From assembly GCA_030704615.1 (NCBI GenBank), contig CM060733.1:19716001-19780000 (forward strand): a stretch of 64,000 nucleotides of DNA, written 5' to 3'. This stretch comes from Takakia lepidozioides. Its lineage: Eukaryota; Streptophyta; Takakiopsida; Takakiales; Takakiaceae. A program made the translations under genes and the position numbers. Under the pieces are notes generated by a model that saw nothing but the letters and a program-made list of their open reading frames with translations, was not told the origin of the DNA and ran no database searches. Below, piece by piece: positions 35,701 to 47,391 of the stretch (position 1 is the first letter of the stretch; the number at the start of each line of letters is the position of its first letter).

Positions 35701-38230
35701 CCCCCAAAAATCCTGGTGTTGACAGCCCCTCTAACTCCCTTGGTTCCATATCCTTTTTAGAGAGGACTGCACAGGGGACAACTGCTCCATCGAAACAATC
35801 CTCAAAAGGACTAACTTATAGCCCCCCCCCTCTTGTATCTTCCTCTGTTGGGCAACCTCTGCCAGCAATAATCTCGGAAACTGCTTCCTTGACTGGCTAT
35901 TCGGTTGTGACTTCTCAGACTCTTGATATTCCACAAAAGGCCTCTTCACCAGACCCCCTACCAGAATGGGATGGCAGCCCCACGGCGGTTGAATACTCAG
36001 ACACCAATGGCCAGGCAGGGGTGATGACAAGTGTTGCTTTTCCTGAACTCCCAGTGCATGGGGTAGTTCCTTCAAAGTGCAATACTGAAGTATCTGTACG
36101 CCATGGAGCAAGAGAGGAAGGGTTGGAAAAGGTAGGAGGAAAAACTACTCCTGCCTCCCTACCAGATGCGGAATTATGTGTGAGGTCCACCTCAAGGCCT
36201 GAGACTGAGAGCTTTGTGTGGGTGAACAATAAACGGTACCAAAAAATTGGAAAGATTGGCAAGGGCGGCAGCAGTGAGGTGTTCAAAGTCATTGCCTCTG
36301 ACTGCACCATATATGCGCTCAAACGAATCAACCTTAAGGGGCGTGATTATGTTGCTGCACGTGGTTTCTATCAAGAAATTGGGTACCTGCAGCGCTTGCA
36401 TGGGAAGCGTCACATTATTCAGTTGATAGACTACGAGGTAACTGCCCGCATGGCTGGTTTTGGGCTCTTGAAATTTATCAAGGTAGACGGGGTGCGCTGA
36501 AGGAACAGGAAGACATTGCACTAATAATTGGCTACGATAGTTTGAAATCAAAGATGCAAGACCCCTGGTTGGAGGGTAGGGATTAAAAGGAGCCAGGAAT
36601 GAATCAAATAGTGGGTGGTGAGGGGTGCAGAATGGATCAAGTCTGAGGACTTCTAAAGGGCAAATAATTTGATTATGATGTAATCTAGAGTTAAGAGTGA
36701 ACACAGCAACTGATGGTGTAACCGGCTGATTTGGACAGGTCACAAACAAGAGCCTGCTGGAGAAGACTATACAGGGAGGAGACATTACCATGGATGCATT
36801 TATTTACATGGTGCTTGAATATGGGGAGATTGACCTTGCATGCATGTTGTCGGCCAAGCGTAAGGAAATGCAGAGCAACCCTGAACATCAGCTTGATGAG
36901 AACTGGCTTCGACTTTATTGGCAGGTACACATCTTCACTTTTCTTCTGTCTCTCCCTCTTCTCTTCCTCTCCTATGTAGGAGATTTTCAAGCTACAGTCT
37001 ATATAAGACAATCCAGTCCTACAAGCAAGGAGTTTGATTAAACTCATGCACAGAAATTTACCATGGCGACTGCCTAGCACCAGCTTCTACAGTCCCTAAA
37101 ACTATTGGTGTTTTTTATTTTATTTTATTGTTTTGGAAAAGGGTAGCGTTTTTCTGTTTTCACTATTGTACGTCTCATCTTTGCTGTGGTGTCTCTATCC
37201 ATGGAACTGGTCATTTGTGAACTTTGTAGGCATTGGCTCAAGCCAGGTGGAATCAATCTGACCTCAAACAGCTACTGTTGGTGTTCCACAGCATATATTG
37301 GAGGCTGTACGTACAATCCATGAGGAGCGAATTGTGCACTCTGACCTGAAACCTGCCAATTTCTTATTGGTGAAAGGAGAACTGAAACTCATCGATTTTG
37401 GTATTGCGAAAGCAATCCAGAATGACACCACCAACATTGTTCGCGAATCTCAGGTACTTTTCTCTCCTTTCAACTTCTTGGATGCTCTTTGAGTACTTCT
37501 TTCAAAGATTAAGGAGAGGGATCTATCATAAGGTTTGGTTAAATTTATGATCCGAAAGTAAATGTCTGTATCCTGCAGGAAGGTAGCTCAGTTCCCATGC
37601 TTGTTGTGTTGTTTCTCAGACAGTAGGCAGAGAATTGAACACCGAATGTGAGAGCAGCAGTGAGAGAGACAGAGAGGAGATTGAGGGAGAGAAAGAGTGA
37701 TGTAGCAGAGAGAGATGGCTACAAGTCTTCAGTCAATGAAATGATAGCTTTATTTGCAGGTGGGCACATTGAACTACATGTCGCCAGAAGCATTCATGCA
37801 GAACACAAAAGATGATGATGGCACCGAGATCAAAATTGGGCGGGCGTCTGACATCTGGTCACTGGGCTGTATACTCTACCAAATGGTGTACGGCCACACG
37901 CCCTTTGCACACCTCTCCTTCTACTCTAAAATCAAGGCCATCACTAATCCTAAGCACAAGATCGATTATGCTCCGGTGTCTAACCCCTGGCTTTTAGACA
38001 TTATGAACAATTGCTTGACATGGGATCGCCGTAAGCGCCTTCGTATACCAGAGCTTTTGCAGCACCCATTTTTGCGACCAGATTTAGCCCCGCCTTTTGG
38101 GCCCATGGGGAATCCCCAGAGCAATGGCTGTTTGAATACTGAGCAGCATTTGCAGAATATCCTTAGCCAAGTGCCAGCGGATGCACTTGCAGCTGTGAGC
38201 CGACAGCTGCAGGAGCTGCTCAGGGTTTAG
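32731..38230 (+). CDS. MPS1: MPS1/TTK-type dual-specificity kinase, eight exons
   Basis: Exons 32731-32877, 33212-33752, 33905-34345, 34656-35269, 35583-36437, 36739-36924, 37292-37453 and 37760-38230 join in frame with GT/AG introns to about 1138 residues. The first 790 or so are Ser/Pro-rich and low in structure, as in MPS1 N-termini. The kinase domain spans about 800-1085: glycine loop [12 protein letters not shown], the Lys in IYALKRI, catalytic loop [13 protein letters not shown] (His-Ser-Asp, as in TTK), LIDFGIAK, the Met-Ser-Pro-Glu form of APE (NYMSPEA) and [18 protein letters not shown]1 acts at kinetochores in the spindle checkpoint and in meiosis. It is longer than Arabidopsis MPS1 (about 780), mainly in the N-terminus. 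No stop or frameshift is seen. The start is chosen as the first Met in frame (MMEKENLVP); an upstream exon could extend it. Confidence 0.92.
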
Positions 38231-38759
38231 GGTTCATGTTTCTATTAATTTTGTTGACAACCTTGACACTAGCATGCATCCAATGACTTATGCGCAGTTG
38301 CCACCAATGGATCCAAAGAACTCGGACTTCAATTTTAGTGTACAGATATGCTTTCCACTGGTTTGTACATTAGAATATTAGTTAGACGGCCTTGGGACCT
38401 ACTGCACATTTACAAAGCATAGTATGGCTTGAACTACATGGGATTAAATAGTGAGATGATGGATCAATACAGCAGCCAAGGAGGGGGGTTTCATCTGATT
38501 CATTGCCATTTGTTTGCCCAAGCACACAACCCTGGCACATTGCAGACTAGATTGGCCTTGTAGGTATGGGGGCCCCTTCTTCAGCCACTTTCAGTTGCGG
38601 AGGGTTGATTAAGTTAATGCAGACTGACAATGGTTTTGTGAAGTTCATAGTTGCTTTGCATGCATGCAGCGCACCCAATGTATCTTGAACCTTGAAACAT
38701 TAAACTGTACATTTGGCCATGCTAATCCACCACACTCAACAAAGTATATATGTTCTTAA
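38231..38759. other. 3' flank of MPS1
   Basis: Presumably the 3' untranslated region and intergenic DNA. No recognisable feature. Confidence 0.4.
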
Positions 38760-39070
38760 CCGTAATGACAGACAATCTTTTGTTCAAAGACTTGCTCCTT
38801 GACAAAATGATGTTGAATATCCACATGCTTGGTCTGAGCACATGAAAGATTGGGTTTTAATCAAGGCAAGGCTACCTTGATTAGATTGCTCTTGATAGAG
38901 CTTGCATTTTTTTTTGTTGAAGTTAAACTTGTTCAAGATCCGCAACCACATTGCCTACTTCGCAGCTTGGACAGCTGTCATGTATTCAACTTTTGTAGTT
39001 GACACAACAACTATAGGTTGTTTTTTACTATTCTAGCTCAGTGTGCCACTGCCCAAAGTAAGGATATTAG
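38760..39070 (-). pseudogene. Ty1/Copia pol remnant (RNase H end)
   Basis: The minus strand reads VVSTTKVEYMTAVQAAKQA (typical Copia SSTEAEYMA-x-AAKEA) and, further on, DQTKHVDIQHHFVKEQV (typical RSKHIDIQYHFIRE). Only about 100 codons are left, with frame breaks. No LTRs are recognisable nearby. Confidence 0.75.
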
Positions 39071-41536
39071 CTATGGTGGACTGTCTTTAAGAAAGATTTA
39101 AAGAAAATGACTCATCCCGTAGGAAGCGTAAATTATGTCGTCACTAGGTGACGAACCAGTCTAATTTGTCCATGGGATTGAGAAGTCATATTCTTTTCCG
39201 AAGGGAAGCATATCATGTTAACATGAATTTTTTGGCCAATAGCACACCATGAAGCTAGTGCTAAAGAGGGATCCTGTGATCAGCTACTTCAGATTGATGG
39301 CATGTTCGAAGGATAGTGGACACAAACATGGTTGGTTTGTGTAAGCAATGAAAATGGTTTAGTTTTGGTTTGAATGGCTCCCAGAGGTAGTGGTTGCACC
39401 AGAGATCACGGTGACACTTGACTTTCACATTAGAAGACGATGAGTAGTACCCTAGCTTCAATATACAAACACGCAATGTACACATACACAAGTATCACTT
39501 ACATATCCATTCTTGCTTGCTTAAATACATATAGTTCAATTTTAGCTATTTCTATTTGAACTCTAGTTGACAGCTGACATTATTACTAAGGCTATTCTGA
39601 AACCAAAGTTAGAACGGTGGGGAATGCAGCTAGGGTCAAGTGAACATTGAAAGTTCAGGAAGTCAGAGTGTTGGAGTATTTGTGCACTTCAGGGTAAGTT
39701 GTGCTCCTTAAATAGCAAGTTGGACACTTATATGCACATATGTTAGTCATGGTCAACATGTAATTTTCGCCTGTTCTTAGAAAGAACAAAAGAAGATTTT
39801 GATTCTACTTAAACATTGTACATTGTACGTTAAGTTCTGGTGAGGGTAGCAGTTACTTTTGTATATATTCAAGGATAACTGTTACCTCTTATAATGTTCA
39901 CTCGCATCTCGCATCACGCATCACGTCATTTTGTGCAACCTAGGGCAAAGAGAGTGACAAATTATCATATATTTTTACATTGTCACATATCCATAGTGGA
40001 CTCACAAAAGGTTAATTAAAAAGTCAAGATAATGATAATTAAGAATAAAATGAATGAAGCATTACTTTGGCCACATTGAATCACTATACACCCTTCCTTC
40101 ATGTCCAGTGGGCAGTTTTAAGAACTTTGCCACCAAATTCTTTATTCAGCAATGTCATGGTTTTGTTTGTGATTAGTTAGAAATAGTAGTTATTTCTAAC
40201 TAATTAGGACATTATTCATTTATATTTGTATTTTGTTGGCATTGGGACTTCATTTGGTTCCATGTGCCAAGGGAGGTGACGAACCTCACTTGGGACGTGA
40301 GAAGGTTATCTCCACGTGAGACGTAGGCAGGCTCGTCTTCTTGTAGTCGAGCCTCCGGGGGCCTCTCTCTCGTCGCCATAGCTCTAGTACTTGAGATGGA
40401 GAGTGGGTGAGGTCTGTATGGTGGAGTCCTTTAGCAAAGGTCATATAACGTGATAAAGCGGTTTCTCCTCTTTTCACCATTTCCGTATCACTAGAAGAAG
40501 ACCTGCTTACATCTATGAGTGCAAGGTGTTAGCATAGTTAGCATTTGTATGTGGAAGAGAGCTTGATAGATAGCTCTTAAGTTACAAGATATTGCAGGGT
40601 TTGCAAAAAGAAAACCTTGTGGTATTTATGTACAAGAGGAGGTCTTCAAAGAGAGCCCCATTGAAAAGTTTGAGAGCTTGTGAAGAAGCTCTTGTTCTAC
40701 AAATGTTGTAGGGTTTGAGGAGTTCAAGAAGAGCTCGGGTATTAAGGAAGTAAACGGTGCATGTGTGCAGCATGGTTTCAGCTTGTGGGAGTCTTCAACT
40801 TCAAGCTTAGGAGAGCTATGAGTGGAGGTAGACATCCGATTTCTCTTTGGGTCAAAATAGGGTATTTGTAGAGCATGCTTTGAGTTAGGGTTTCAATCCC
40901 AAGCTTGGGAAGAACATGTCTATGAAAGTGGCAAGTGCAGGGCTGGATTAGGAGCTCCAAGAGGTGCATTATGACCATACAAGGAAGCACTATGAGTGCA
41001 TGCGATGGCTAGAAGAGGGTATGTCATAGAAAGCTCAATAGCTTGTTCTATGCTTGTTTCAATAAGTTCCATAAAGAAAGAGAGCTTGTTGTGTGGCAAA
41101 TAGCTTGCTCAGGGAGTTAGAGGCACTTTTGGTGGTCTATTGATGCTCAAGAAACCAAGAATAGCACCTCTGGTTGCTCCATAGAAGCCATAGCTCATTG
41201 CAGGCAAAGCGGCGCAAACCCTAGCTTGGGAACGCGTGTGAACTCCTTGGGAACTCAAGGGAACGCGTGATAACGCTTGGGAACTCGTAGGAACGCATGG
41301 GACCACGTGGGAAGGATTTGTGCATACATTTGTCCACTTTGTAACCACGGCTTAGAACACTTAGGCATAAGTAGGTGATCCTACCAATACATTTTGAACG
41401 AGACTATAGAATGTCGCGCACCTCACTTCGGTAGACTCCCCTTCAAGTCATTACTCGCTTTGATGCGCGCGCATAACTCCCAAACTGGCCGCCGGACCAA
41501 CTCGGAGCTTCGGCTGGAGGTTTACTATTTCATGAG
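39071..41536. other. Intergenic stretch, no gene recognised
   Basis: It may hold more retrotransposon debris. Around 41229-41310 short words (GGGAACGCGT, GGGAACTCG) repeat irregularly. No convincing protein on either strand. Confidence 0.4.
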
Positions 41537-41539
41537 CAG

Positions 41540-41757
41540 AAACCATGAGCCATGAGCCGCATGAGCTGCATGAGCGCCGAGCCGAAGTCTAAGACACACG
41601 GTTTCCATGAGCGGACTCCTCCAAATTTGGAAATGCTGCAGATTAAAAAAGTATAAAAATAATAGTTTTTTAATTCGACCTTGCCGTTTTTGGAAGTTCC
41701 AGATCCTGTACTGCGGCGAAGATATGTCGTCAGTAACAATTCCGCTCATGGTTTTTT
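41540..41757. mobile_element. Possible MITE-like element with AAACCATGAGC ends
   Basis: AAACCATGAGC near 41540 is matched by its inverse GCTCATGGTTT near 41744-41755, enclosing about 215 bp. The outer bases also share CTCATG words. I see no clean target duplication, so this is tentative. Confidence 0.35.
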
Positions 41758-41974
41758 AGATCCGCTCATGGAAATGAGTGACCGTGCAACGAGAAATCCA
41801 GTATACCACATCAAAAGGACGTCGCAAACTGACAAATAGAGTATTCTGCGGTTTTACATGCCTTAACATTGGAATGAAGCTGACCCTTCTGCCGCGATTG
41901 AACCAATAGAGTCTGCACCAATAGAGTTCACAATTCTGTCATCTTCGGGTATTTGGCGGGAAAAGTTTGCGACT

Positions 41975-42145
41975 CAACTAGGAAATGCGGTGCCGCATTA
42001 GGGTTCGCACGTGCGAAATTTCTGGGGGGTTCGGTGTCGGCGACGGTCAGCTCCATGAAGACTAGATGCGACTATCTTGCTATGACGAAGGCCGCAACTA
42101 CCAGTACCTACGACGTTACTTGGAAATGCGACGCCGCATTTCCTT
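41975..42145. repeat. Two copies of the AAATGCGGCRCCGCATTT palindrome
   Basis: GAAATGCGGTGCCGCATT near 41980 and GAAATGCGACGCCGCATTT near 42123. They lie downstream of the SWIM-domain gene. The same palindrome forms the array at 49.2-49.86 kb and occurs in introns of the element-type genes at 9.4 and 50.4 kb. Confidence 0.85.
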
Positions 42146-42311
42146 GCCGGGGGTCGAATGAGGAAAGCAAAGTTTAGGAGAGCAGAAAAAACAGGAACCC
42201 CCCAACAAACAAAAATACAAGCACATGGAAACAGAAGTGAATGATATAGTATTATCTTAGTTCAAGCAAAACACGTTACTCGACATAAGTCGAACCTTTC
42301 TGTGGTCAAAG

Positions 42312-43410
42312 TCAGAGGTACTTGCAGCAGTACAGTTCTACTATAACTGAAACTCCGAAAAGGATGGGCGTAACATTGTGTTGTGGCCCGCAAGCCAAGC
42401 TCACTGGTCCCCTGTATCCATATTCAGAAGAATGTACACCTCTTGGGGGACTCGACCCTAGTGCATGTATGAAGTGATGAGTTGTGGAATTACACCGGAG
42501 TCTCTTTAGGTACACATAGTACAGATGCTTGCAAGGGCAGTATGATGCCCCCTTGTTTGCCATGATTTAGAAGTCGGTGCAATTGCAGGTGGGTAATTTT
42601 GAAATGGTGATGGTGTACACCTCATTGCGAACAGCTGAGCCTGTTGTGGCCATCTGATACACACGCCCGAAGCCTGGTGGGGGCACTTCTGTTGAGCTCT
42701 GGATTGTACAGTTCATCCGAAGTGCATTCCCCATCCTTGTCTCGTTCACTTTTGAGGGAGGTCGCCGCCTCTTCGGTTTCCCCTAACGGTGTGTAGGATG
42801 CTTAGAGTTGTCGCGTCCCATTGTTCTTACACTCATAGGGGTCGGTGGTGGAGGCTGTGGAAGCGGAAATGGTTGTTTGGGGACGTCAGTGCGTTGCACC
42901 ATCCGAAATCCTGCGGCAGTAAGGGCGTCGGCCTCAACCTGACTTAGATCACATCCTGGTTCCACCGGCCATACCGGGGGAGCCTCTGGCATTGGTTGTA
43001 TGCTGTACTTGGGCTTTCCACACACGCAAGTCATAATATCGTGCTTGCAGAACCAGAACTGGGTAGTTGTCACCTCCGCAAACTTTGCATGGACAAATCT
43101 TCCTGTAAAAGTAGGAGCAGGGACAACCCCATCAGGATTCCTCCTTATCATCTCTAAACAACTTTGCCGTGTATCCACTCGAATTGCGGAACACTTGCCT
43201 CAAAACACCAGCCTTGTGCGAGCAATTCTCCACTGTGACGCAGACATCCTCATAGAAATGTGGTGGGTAACTACTTGTTTCCCCCTCAATTGGTGTTGCT
43301 GATACTGCACCACAGTAGATACCTTCATAGCAACTCAAGCCTCCCAGTTGCAATTCTGCAACTTGCTCCCACTCTGGGTGTGCAGCAAACAGTGTAGCTT
43401 CATGCTCCTC
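42312..43410 (-). pseudogene. Gene remnant with C-terminal SWIM zinc finger
   Basis: Read on the minus strand, the first recognisable part is EQVAELQLGGLSCYEGIYCG near 43380-43300. Next, after a frameshift near 43150, comes a Cys-containing region (TTTQFWFCKHDIMTCVCGKP) and a basic PKRRRPPSK. The end is YTITISKLPTCNCTDF then CPCKHLYYVYLKRL, which is C-x-C...C-x-H, the SWIM signature of zinc fingers in Mutator-type transposases and other plant DNA-binding proteins. Stops lie in frame at about 42782 and inside the SWIM motif near 42565 (TAA). No MULE catalytic core is seen, so the family is unknown. The 5' side is cut by a nested gypsy element at about 43.4 kb. It shares the strand of the ParB-like gene at 47.4-49 kb and may be the same gene or its neighbour. 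Confidence 0.6.
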
Positions 43411-46330
43411 ATCAAGTCCTCCCCTCCAGTCACACTCTCTGACTCCACGAGGTCTTCTGTAGCAGGTAGTCTACTAGATTTCTTAGTGGTGACCTTTATC
43501 TTGTGCTTCCCATCATGCACAGTCGGTAACTGGGAATTCCAGTCATGGAATACCCTGGCCTATTTCAGCCATGGTCGACCCAGCAATAAGGAGTAAGCTT
43601 CCATGACATCATCCATTTTCAACACAGTCACTGTGATCTTAAAGATCATCTTCTGAATTTGAATCTTAACTCCTCTTATCAAGCCTAATGGCTCTACACT
43701 CATTTGATCTACCATTGTTACTGTGAATGGGGCTGGTTTCATGTTACTTAGACCAAGCTTCTGCCTTAATTGGTCTGTCATAATATTCACTCCTGAGCCT
43801 CCATCTATCAGTACATCAGTCAAGTTTGTGCTTCCAATTCTCAATTGGATTATGGCATAGAATCATCAAAGTCCATAACTGTTTCTCGCCCTTCAGGCTT
43901 CACATTATAACTTGTCACCTTGATGTTCAGGTCTGCGTTTGCTGTCACATGAGCAATCTGATTGATTGATTGATACAGCCTGTGTCTACAATGAGGTGCT
44001 ACAACCAATAGCTGTCCAATGGTAATCTCAGCTTTGGACTGGCATATTACTTCAGCCAAAGTCCCTTCATTACCCTGCACCAATACAGCTTCTTGCTTCA
44101 CTTCATCTTCACCCTCTTCATCTTCCCCATCAGAGTCAGAAGAGTTTGCCATAGGGCTATCAGTGTCATTGTGCATTTTCCTTATGGTATCAACCACTTC
44201 CTTGTGCAGTTCCTTCTCATCTCTCCAAGCCTCATCATCTTCAGGCACATCATTGCCATCTTCATTAACATCTTCTTCCTCATCCACTGGAGGTATTAGT
44301 TTAGCTTTGCTTCTGATAACTATCATTGTACTTACTTCCGGAACAAAATATGGCCTAACCATGTGAGCTGCCACTACTGGGCCCTCATTCACAGGAGCTC
44401 TCATCTCATTTTGGTGTCTGATCCAGAATGGACAGGCTGCTTTGCGATGAAATGAAACTGTGTTTCATGCTTTCATACATTTTGCCTTAATTGTTGTAAA
44501 CTCCCATACACTTCATCCTCAGTTTTGCTTGTCCTGAACCTATTCCAGAATGTTGTACTAAGGCCATTCCAGGTTTTGAAATGATTATTAGGAAATTTTA
44601 CATACCATTGACTTGCTTTCTTGATAAGTGAACAGGGAAATAGTCTCATCTTGGCATCATTGCCATTCTCATTGTTCACAATACACATATGCTCAAATTG
44701 GCTGATGTGTACATCAGGATCCCCTTTTCCTGCATATATTGGGAAAGGTGGTTTTGCCCGTGTTGGAGGTACCGCCATCTGTGGCCCTACACCCTGCCCT
44801 CTGACAAGTGTTGGTCCTCATGTTGATGCTGGTCCTTGAGGACCTACTGTTGTAATGGTGGAACTCCCACCAGGTATTGGCCCCTGAGCACTCCCTGCCA
44901 CTGGCCCCTCTGTACTTACAATATTCCTAGCTATAGTTGCACTACTTTCCACACTCCCTGTCCCCCCAGAGCCAGATCCAAGCTGCCCGCCTGATCCCCC
45001 TGAGCCTACACTTTTTGTTGCCCTGTGATCCAAGTGTTCCACTTGATCCAGGTCCAACAGGTTGGGATGTCCTGGTTGTAGTCTCAACCTCAACTATTGG
45101 GTCTACCTCTTCATACCCTTCATCTTCTAGTTCTTCTCTCTGTTTTCATATTCCAAGCTCTTCTCTTGGATTTCCTCTTCCTCACTCATATAACTCCACT
45201 GCAGTGGTGTTGGAGAGTCTGAACTCTCCGTTGGCTCTGCCACATTATCCTCTCTTTCTTTGTCTTGTGCTTCAGAAACTGGAGTTCCTGCTTTTGGTGT
45301 CCCATACCAACTCTGATCAAAGATTTTGTCAAATTTTTAATCCAAGGATGTACCTCAGATCTTTCCCCTTGTGGTTGATCTTTTTCCTCTACCAAATCCC
45401 TTAATCTTTCTTGTAAAGAATAAGGAGTGGCATCCAACTCTGGTTCTTCCGGTATGGGTGATGTTTCTGATCTTAATGGTGTGAGAGGTCCAGATGATTC
45501 TCCTATGTCTATTCCTCTCTCCCAAAGATATGGATAATTAGCTTTCAAATAACTTTCCCTTTTCGCTGAATATCTGTGGAGTCTAGCTTCTCTTTCATCA
45601 CTCATGTCCCATGTCTTTCATATCTTTAATGAGGCAATAACCAAAACTCTCTTCTGTAGTATCTCTCGTATATGCCTAGATTTATTTCAAGCTTCAATGC
45701 ACCCTTGGCCATACTAGAAGTCTCCGTTACCATATAACCATATGGCAAACACATCTGAAAAGTTGTTCTTGGTGTAAGTTAGATCCACAATATATCCTTA
45801 GGAATCCAATTCTTTACCAGTACAAGTTCTTCATGCATATGAGTGTAAACATTCACTTTCCGTTCCTCCCAGCTTTCAAACTCTATTCGCTTAATGGATA
45901 ACAATGCTATCACATGAACCAGTGTTGGTAACCAACTTGCTCTCCCTCTACAGGCCACTTGATAGATCTTTATCACTCATTTCTCCAGACCCCACTCTGG
46001 ATCAGCATCAAACACTCTCTTAAGAATGTTTTCCTTGCAACCGTCTGGCAATTCCAAGAACCTCTGAAAGAATGTTTGGACAATCTTTTTTTCTCGGTTC
46101 CATAGGGAATTTGATTCATATCAAATTCTTTAATTCTCCAACCACCATGATCCCACCAGATGCCTGTCACATCTGGTTGTTCTTGACCCAGTTCCCCAGT
46201 ATGGTGGCCAAATGTCAAGCGGCTTTTACTCATCCATCCCTTCGCTATCCGAGGTGGGAACTCCAAGATAGAAGAGTTGGATATCTCTAAGCACTCAGCC
46301 CGCTCAGAACAATCAGTCATGACCTACAAC
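43411..46330 (-). mobile_element. Nested, truncated Ty3/gypsy fragment (gag and protease)
   Basis: On the minus strand: an N-terminal region around 45605 (MSDEREARLHRYSAKRESYL), gag around 44778-44473 (DPDVHISQFEHM, KKASQWYVKF, WNGLSTTFWNRFR), an acidic linker, then protease at 43844-43560 with the active-site-like VLIDGGSGVN and LLLGRPWLK. Sequence breaks off soon after the protease (HDWNSQLPTVHDGKHKIKV). No reverse transcriptase, RNase H or integrase is present and I cannot identify LTRs. It belongs to a different gypsy lineage from the flanking split element. It separates the SWIM and ParB-like gene pieces. Confidence 0.8.
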
Positions 46331-46860
46331 TAGTGTATCATGGAAGTGCTTCTTGTTTGTATTCTTTCTTGCCTTCATGTCAGCGAATTACCTTACTGTT
46401 TATATTTAAGCATCAGATTGCTTCAGCAATCTACCATGTTCCAATTGTTCATCCAGTCATTCCACAACTTCACTCAGGTCTCTCTACACAGTGTGAGTAT
46501 GGAACGTGTATCATATTAAGATCTATCAAGTATCAGGCCGAAGCCATGATGTCTCTAATCTGCTCTACAGTACATCTCTACAGCTTGCATTCATCAAGCA
46601 TCAACAGATCGGGTCTCCTCCATCACAGTGCTCTCCATCTCCCTGTTCAAGATCGTCCTTCTCTCCCTGATGACCAAGTCGTGATGCCCAAGAAGTGTCC
46701 TTCCCGAAGTGATCTAAGAAGTAGTGTCCCTCCATGTTGCTACTCTGCCTAATCTATCTGCAAGCTGTTCTAACCGCCTAACTAATTAACTGTCATCCAA
46801 GAAAAAAATACGTTCCCTCTGCAGATGTCGTTCCCACACAGTCGTTCCCTGCCAATGATA
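46331..46860. other. Unassigned stretch beside the nested gypsy fragment
   Basis: An open frame at 46333-46752 (plus) is Ser/His-rich without a recognisable domain. The stretch may be retrotransposon leader or LTR sequence. Confidence 0.3.
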
Positions 46861-46867
46861 ACCGTTC

Positions 46868-47150
46868 CCTATGTATGCTGTGACGGGCTGTGCCAAGCTG
46901 TATCGGGTTGTGACTGTGCCGAGCTGTGACTGGCTGTGTCAAGCTGTGACTAGCTGTGTCGGTTGTGACTGACAGCGTCAGGTTGTGTCGGGCTGTATCG
47001 TGCTGTGATAAACTGTGATAGGCTGTGTCGGGCTGTGTCGTGCTGTGATAGACTGTGATAGGCTGTGACAAGCTGTGTACGACTGTGTCAAGCTGTCAGG
47101 CTGTGTTAGGCTGTGATAAACTGTGTAAGGTCATAACTGACTGTGTGAGC
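46868..47150. repeat. Irregular minisatellite of GCTGTG-based units
   Basis: Units of about 9-18 bp such as GCTGTGATAGGCTGTGTCGG repeat with variation for almost 300 bp. The His/Thr-rich frame on the opposite strand is a by-product of the repeat. Confidence 0.9.
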
Positions 47151-47370
47151 CTGTCTACCACCCCTAAGGTCTGTGTCTGTCACCCCTAAGGCCTCTGTTG
47201 GTCTAAGTCTACCATCCGTAAGTCTGCACAAAAATTAAGGGTACCCCACAGAACCCGTAAAAGTGTCTAAGTCCTAGACAGCCCTCTAACAAGCATTTTC
47301 AGTGACCCTGCAAGGCACACTCTCCAGTTTAGTCCACTGAAGCACGAAAACAAAACTGATTGGAAACCGA

Positions 47371-47391
47371 AATGCGGCACCGCATTTCAGA
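47371..47391. repeat. Single AAATGCGGCACCGCATTT palindrome at the 3' edge of the ParB-like exon
   Basis: GAAATGCGGCACCGCATTTC, a near-perfect palindrome. It lies just where the recognisable coding of the ParB-like gene ends, consistent with an intron position as at 9400 and 50446. Confidence 0.9.

Noticed and set aside
41109-41348. Minus-strand protein in the GGGAACGCGT-rich stretch
   Set aside because: Low-complexity translation without a domain.
42312-43410. Calling the SWIM gene a Mutator transposase
   Set aside because: The SWIM motif alone is not enough: no catalytic Asp/Glu region is visible and the surrounding duplication is 8 bp, not 9.
46793-47071. His/Thr/Ser-rich minus-strand protein
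   Set aside because: By-product of the GCTGTG minisatellite.
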